Source: JBGTKH01 sp041744735 (GTDB lineage: Bacteria; Planctomycetota; Planctomycetia; Pirellulales; Pirellulaceae). Taken from it: a stretch of DNA of 8,684 nt. Shown here one piece after another: positions 6,063 through 8,684 of the stretch (within the stretch, counting starts at the first letter, position 1; each line of letters begins with the position of its first letter). The stretch is taken from contig JBGTKH010000134.1 of assembly GCA_041744735.1 (NCBI GenBank), positions 1 through 8,684 of the forward strand. The letters are read 5' to 3'. The notes beneath the pieces are model-generated. The model did no database searches and had not been told where the DNA came from. It saw only the letters and a program-made list of their open reading frames with translations. The translations under genes were made by a program, and so were the position numbers.

Positions 6063-6108
6063 CCATTTCGCGCCGTACGGCTTACGATGAAGGTAGAGGT
6101 GCGAGTTG

Positions 6109-6384
6109 ATGAGCATTCGGGTGGAATTGTATGGCATCCCGCGCAGCCGAGCGGGCGTCGCCGAAGTGTTATTGCCAATGAACGGGCCGACATCGACGCT
6201 GAGTGACGTGTTGCGCGAGTTGGCTGACCGCTTTCCACAACTGGCGGACGAGTGCATCCGCGGTGGCGAACTTCGCAGCGGCTATACGGCCAGCGTCGGC
6301 GGCCAACGATTCGTCTCGCAGCCCGACACGCGGCTCGACGCGGGAGACTGTTTGCTAATTTTGTCGGCGGATGCCGGCGGATGA
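6109..6384 (+). CDS. MoaD/ThiS-family sulfur carrier protein
   Basis: Small ubiquitin-fold sulfur carrier of 91 residues. In this family the C-terminal Gly-Gly is adenylated and thiocarboxylated, then donates sulfur to the dithiolene of molybdopterin or to other acceptors. Visible features are the opening strand SIRVELYGIPR (2-12), the helix TLSDVLRELADRFPQL (30-45), the GRRF-like segment with GQRFVSQPDTRLDAGD (65-80), the hydrophobic strand CLLIL (81-85) and a terminal Gly90-Gly91 right before the stop. The ATG at 6109 is preferred over a TTG one codon earlier; GAGGT at 6096-6100 gives an eight-base spacer. The AOR gene begins 42 bases downstream, and MoaD-like genes commonly travel with tungsten AOR genes, so it probably serves tungstopterin synthesis for that enzyme. 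Confidence 0.87.
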   Translation: MSIRVELYGIPRSRAGVAEVLLPMNGPTSTLSDVLRELADRFPQLADECIRGGELRSGYTASVGGQRFVSQPDTRLDAGDCLLILSADAGG

Positions 6385-6388
6385 AACG

Positions 6389-6430
6389 ATGGGTACGATC
6401 AAAGTCAACACGGCTCTGTTTGAAAAATGA
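6389..6430 (+). other. 13-codon ORF whose stop overlaps the AOR start
   Basis: ATG 6389 opens a 13-codon frame (MGTIKVNTALFEK) that ends at TGA 6428-6430, overlapping the AOR ATG at 6427 as ATGA. GGCGG lies eight bases upstream of its ATG, whereas the AOR start has no Shine-Dalgarno sequence of its own. Translational coupling would explain how AOR is initiated. The peptide matches nothing recognised. Confidence 0.25.
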
Positions 6431-8352
6431 CGCAAATTGTTGAGACCGCGAATTTCGTGAAAACGCGTCCGAATTCAGAGCGGGGCCTCTGGGGTGCGCT
6501 GCCGTTTGGATATCACGGCTGTTACCTGCGCGTCGACTTGTCGGAGGGGACGGGCGAGAGCGTTTCGCTGGATGGCGATGTGCTGCGGCGGTTTATCGGC
6601 GGCAGTGGATTGGGAGTCTACTTGTTGCTGAAGGAAAACGCGGCACACGCGGAGCCGCTGTCGCCCGAGGCAATAATCGCGTTTGTATTTAGCCCATTGG
6701 TCGGCAGCCCGTTGACGACATCGGCCAAATTTGCGGTGGTCAGCAAAAGCCCGTTGACCGAACGGATCAACGACTCGCTGGCCAGCAGCGGGTTCGCAAT
6801 CGCGGGCAAGAAGGCGGGTTGCGACGCACTGGTCATTACGGGACGAACCGCCGAGCCGTCGATCTTGATCATTGACGACGGTCAAGTGCGCATCGAACCG
6901 GCTGGCGATTCGTGGGGCGCGACGTGCGGCGAAGCACAGCGGCGGCTGCAAGAGCGATTCCCCGGCGACTGGCAAATCGCAGTCATCGGTCCGGCCGGCG
7001 AGCGGCTGGTGCGTTACGCCACGATCTCCCACGACGGCCGGCACGCGGGGCGCGGCGGCAGCGGCGCGGTGTTGGGCTCGAAGAACATCAAGGCCATCGT
7101 CGTCCGCGGCACGCAGCGCTGCCAATGGGCCAAGCCGCGTGAATTGGCGGCCCTGGCCAAGACCATCTCCGAAAAATCCTTCGGCCCGGCGACTGCCAAG
7201 TATCGCGAATTGGGCACGGCGACGAATTTGCTGGTGTTTAATCGCCTCAAGGCACTGCCCACGCGGAACTTTCAGCAAGGCAGCTTCGAGTCCGCCGTCG
7301 ACCTGTCGCCGGAGACGCTGTCGGTCGCGCGCGAGCGAACCCGCGCCTACTGCGTCGCCTGCACCATCGGCTGCGAGCACATCTATCAACTCACGAGTAA
7401 CACGAACTCGTCGGACGAACCGAGCATTCCAGCCGCCCTCGACTCTCAACCCTCAACCCTCAACTCCACCGGCGTGCGCCTGGAATACGAGAACCTCTTC
7501 GCTCTCGGCCCACTGTGCGGCGTTGCTGATCCAGACGTCGTGTTGGCCGCGTCGAAACGCTGCGACGAACTGGGCATCGACACGATCAGCGCCGGCGGCA
7601 CGATCGCGTTCGCGATGGAATGTGCCGAGCGCGGGCTGCTCGACGCATCGTGGCTGCGTTTTGGCGACGGGGCAGCACTGCTGCGATGTTTAGAAGAAAT
7701 CGGTCGTCGCGCAGGACTCGGCGACAAACTGGCCGAAGGCAGTCGGCGGCTCGCTGACGTGATCGGCCACGACAGCATCGCCTTCGCTCCGCAAGTGAAA
7801 GGGCTGGAGATTCCCGGCTACGAACCGCGCGCTCTGCAAACGATGGCCTTGGGATTCGCCGTCGGCTCGCGCGGCGCGGATCACAACCGCAGCGGCGCGT
7901 ATGAAGTCGACTTTTCTGACAAGGTCGACCGCCGCAAACTGACCGCCGACGCGGCGCAACTGGCCATTGACACCGAAGACAAAGCCGCGCTGATCGACTC
8001 GCTGATCCTGTGCAAGTTTCTGCGCGGCGTGTTCGACGACTTCTGCGCCGAGTCGGCCGAAATGCTGAACCTCGTCACTGGCTGGGACACCACCGCCGCA
8101 GAACTCCAGCAAACCGCCCGCCGCATCGTGACTGCCAAAAAACTATTCAACATCCGCGCCGGCTGGACCCCCGCCGAAGACACGCTGCCCGGCCGTTTCT
8201 TGGACCAGTCGCTGTCCGACGACGACCAAGCCCAGCTTTCAGCGCCGCAATTGCAATCCGCGATCGAGCGGTACAATCTGTTACGCGGCTGGCAGGCTGA
8301 TGGATACTTGGAATCGAAGAACCTTCGAGCACTTGACTTGTTCGAGCTGTAG
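6427..8352 (+). CDS. aor: Tungsten-containing aldehyde:ferredoxin oxidoreductase
   Basis: It oxidises aldehydes to carboxylic acids with ferredoxin as electron acceptor, using a bis-tungstopterin and a [4Fe-4S] cluster in the cytoplasm. The 641 residues span the whole family. The N-terminal domain shows GYHGCYLRVDLSEG (28-41), FIGGSGLGVYLLL (56-68), SKSPLTERINDS (106-117) and IGPAGERLV (187-195). The pterin-side loop is GRGGSGAVLGSKNIKAI (208-224). Cluster ligands are Cys309, Cys312 and Cys316 (C-x2-C-x3-C) with Cys529 in ILCKF. LGIDTISAGG (382-391) and SRGADHNRSG (481-490) are typical of the second and third domains. Two oddities: about 20-27 N-terminal residues precede the usual GYxG start, and residues 323-349 hold a low-complexity insert encoded partly by CTCAACC repeats. 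There is no Shine-Dalgarno sequence at ATG 6427. Neighbours are a sulfur carrier upstream and an FwdD-like gene downstream. The substrate cannot be told. Confidence 0.95.
   Translation: MTQIVETANFVKTRPNSERGLWGALPFGYHGCYLRVDLSEGTGESVSLDGDVLRRFIGGSGLGVYLLLKENAAHAEPLSPEAIIAFVFSPLVGSPLTTSAKFAVVSKSPLTERINDSLASSGFAIAGKKAGCDALVITGRTAEPSILIIDDGQVRIEPAGDSWGATCGEAQRRLQERFPGDWQIAVIGPAGERLVRYATISHDGRHAGRGGSGAVLGSKNIKAIVVRGTQRCQWAKPRELAALAKTISEKSFGPATAKYRELGTATNLLVFNRLKALPTRNFQQGSFESAVDLSPETLSVARERTRAYCVACTIGCEHIYQLTSNTNSSDEPSIPAALDSQPSTLNSTGVRLEYENLFALGPLCGVADPDVVLAASKRCDELGIDTISAGGTIAFAMECAERGLLDASWLRFGDGAALLRCLEEIGRRAGLGDKLAEGSRRLADVIGHDSIAFAPQVKGLEIPGYEPRALQTMALGFAVGSRGADHNRSGAYEVDFSDKVDRRKLTADAAQLAIDTEDKAALIDSLILCKFLRGVFDDFCAESAEMLNLVTGWDTTAAELQQTARRIVTAKKLFNIRAGWTPAEDTLPGRFLDQSLSDDDQAQLSAPQLQSAIERYNLLRGWQADGYLESKNLRALDLFEL
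7438..7465 (+). repeat. Four tandem CTCAACC-type heptamers inside the AOR gene
   Basis: CTCGACT, CTCAACC, CTCAACC and CTCAACT follow one another without gaps. In the AOR frame they encode LDSQPSTLNS, a low-complexity linker between the cluster motif and the next conserved block (EYENLFALG). CTCAAC-type repeats are, from memory, frequent in planctomycete intergenic DNA; here the array lies in a coding region and keeps the frame. Confidence 0.75.
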
Positions 8353-8380
8353 AGATCGCCTAGCGTAGCCGCTCATTTTC

Positions 8381-8404
8381 GTTCACAATGAACAAGTGAA
8401 TCAC
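8381..8404. repeat. Small inverted repeats between AOR and FwdD-like gene
   Basis: GTTCA-CAA-TGAAC (8381-8393) is followed by GTGA-A-TCAC (8396-8404). Arms are only four to five bases with no T-tract, so a terminator is doubtful. The 66-base gap has no other feature apart from an AGG about ten bases before the next start. Confidence 0.2.
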
Positions 8405-8418
8405 TCAGGCGAAACAGC

Positions 8419-8684
8419 ATGCCCGAAACGTTTATCCTCATCCCCGGCCGCACCAGCAAGCAGGGCAGCGGCATTAGCGAGGGGAAATACGGCGAGAATT
8501 ATCAGCAGGAAATCAACACGCTGCAGGTCGCCCCGGACGATATGAAAAGGTTGCAGCTTTCCAACGGCGACCGGGTGCGGCTGACCGGCGAGTTCGGACA
8601 GATCGAAGTTGCCGTGACGGCGGCGAAAGGTGACGAGTTGCCCGCGGGCCTGCTGTTCATCGCCTACGGCGACCTGTCCAGCCG
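8419..8684 (+). CDS. fwdD: Formylmethanofuran dehydrogenase subunit D-like molybdopterin-dinucleotide-binding protein (3' end outside window)
   Basis: The frame from ATG 8419 stays open to the window end (88 codons). The sequence fits the stand-alone MGD-binding subunit D of tungsten/molybdenum formylmethanofuran dehydrogenase. It starts with a strand and GRTSKQGSG (10-18), then a conserved EGKYGENYQQE (21-31), NTLQVAPDDMKRLQL (33-47), NGDRVRLTGEFGQIEV (49-64), and a final LPAGLLFIAYG (74-84), where family members have a GIIFIPMGP-like block. Such subunits are about 120-140 residues, so roughly a third is missing. The fold also occurs at the C-terminus of formate dehydrogenases, but the gene begins with this domain, which favours FwdD. 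Planctomycetes are known to carry H4MPT-linked C1 genes. Neighbourhood with AOR and a sulfur carrier suggests a shared tungstopterin. The catalytic FwdB subunit would be expected just downstream. Confidence 0.78.
   Translation, partial: MPETFILIPGRTSKQGSGISEGKYGENYQQEINTLQVAPDDMKRLQLSNGDRVRLTGEFGQIEVAVTAAKGDELPAGLLFIAYGDLSS

Noticed and set aside
5284..6066. Long minus-strand frame of 260 codons opposite the DUF1016 gene
   Set aside because: Glutamine/arginine-rich translation with no motif; the plus strand has clear family conservation here, so this is an antisense shadow of GC-rich coding DNA.
6475..7449. Minus-strand frame of 324 codons opposite AOR
   Set aside because: Arginine/alanine-rich shadow of a well-conserved AOR gene; no independent motif or start signal.
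8353..8418. Possible terminator after AOR
   Set aside because: Stems of only four to five bases and no T-tract; the next gene starts 66 bases on and probably belongs to the same transcript.
1..8684. CRISPR array, tRNA/rRNA genes, transposase or integrase
   Set aside because: No regularly spaced repeats, no tRNA- or rRNA-like stretch and no mobile-element protein seen in any frame.

Overview
The window looks like planctomycete chromosome, probably of the Pirellulales/Gemmatales type. The main evidence is a DUF1553 (PSD1-type) C-terminal region at the left edge, a family expanded almost only in Planctomycetes and relatives. A tungsten-type C1/aldehyde module at the right edge and a CTCAACC heptamer repeat fit the same assignment. 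Both flanks are GC-rich with strong third-position G/C, while the middle, about 915-5290, is visibly less GC-rich with more mixed codon use, as expected of an acquired island.

Layout from left to right: (1) 3-914 (+), the C-terminal part of a DUF1553 protein. (2) 915-1204, a gene-free gap with a weak promoter candidate and a 10-codon leader ORF. (3) A compact defence-type island: a C5-cytosine DNA methyltransferase (+, about 1205-2155), convergent by a 23-bp overlap with a two-gene minus-strand operon. That operon encodes an EGNRR-type ParB/Srx-domain protein (4251 to 3094) and an unrecognised protein with PD-(D/E)XK-like features (3110 to 2133). Divergent from it lies a Vsr-type T:G mismatch endonuclease (+, 4547-5041). 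The 295-bp divergent spacer holds two perfect short palindromes and an 11-bp direct repeat, a plausible operator region. (4) 5038-6015 (+), a DUF1016/YhcG-type PD-(D/E)XK nuclease gene. It starts inside the vsr stop codon, lacks the usual N-terminal segment and is cut by an in-frame TAG 43 codons before its natural end. (5) A metabolic cluster: a MoaD/ThiS sulfur carrier ending in Gly-Gly (6109-6384), a complete tungsten aldehyde:ferredoxin oxidoreductase (6427-8352), and the start of a formylmethanofuran dehydrogenase subunit D-like protein (8419 to the window end).

How the parts may work together: the methyltransferase would mark host DNA, and Vsr would repair the T:G mismatches left when 5-methylcytosine deaminates. 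The minus-strand pair would then supply the restriction activity, with the nuclease-like protein as cutter and the ParB/Srx protein as a nucleotide-dependent DNA-binding partner. No canonical restriction enzyme was recognised, so this four-gene set is the best candidate for an undescribed restriction-modification variant. In the right-hand cluster, the MoaD-like protein would supply sulfur for the pterin cofactor of AOR and perhaps of the FwdD-containing enzyme, linking aldehyde oxidation to a formyl/H4MPT-type C1 pathway. All functional statements rest on motif recognition by eye; no database search was run.
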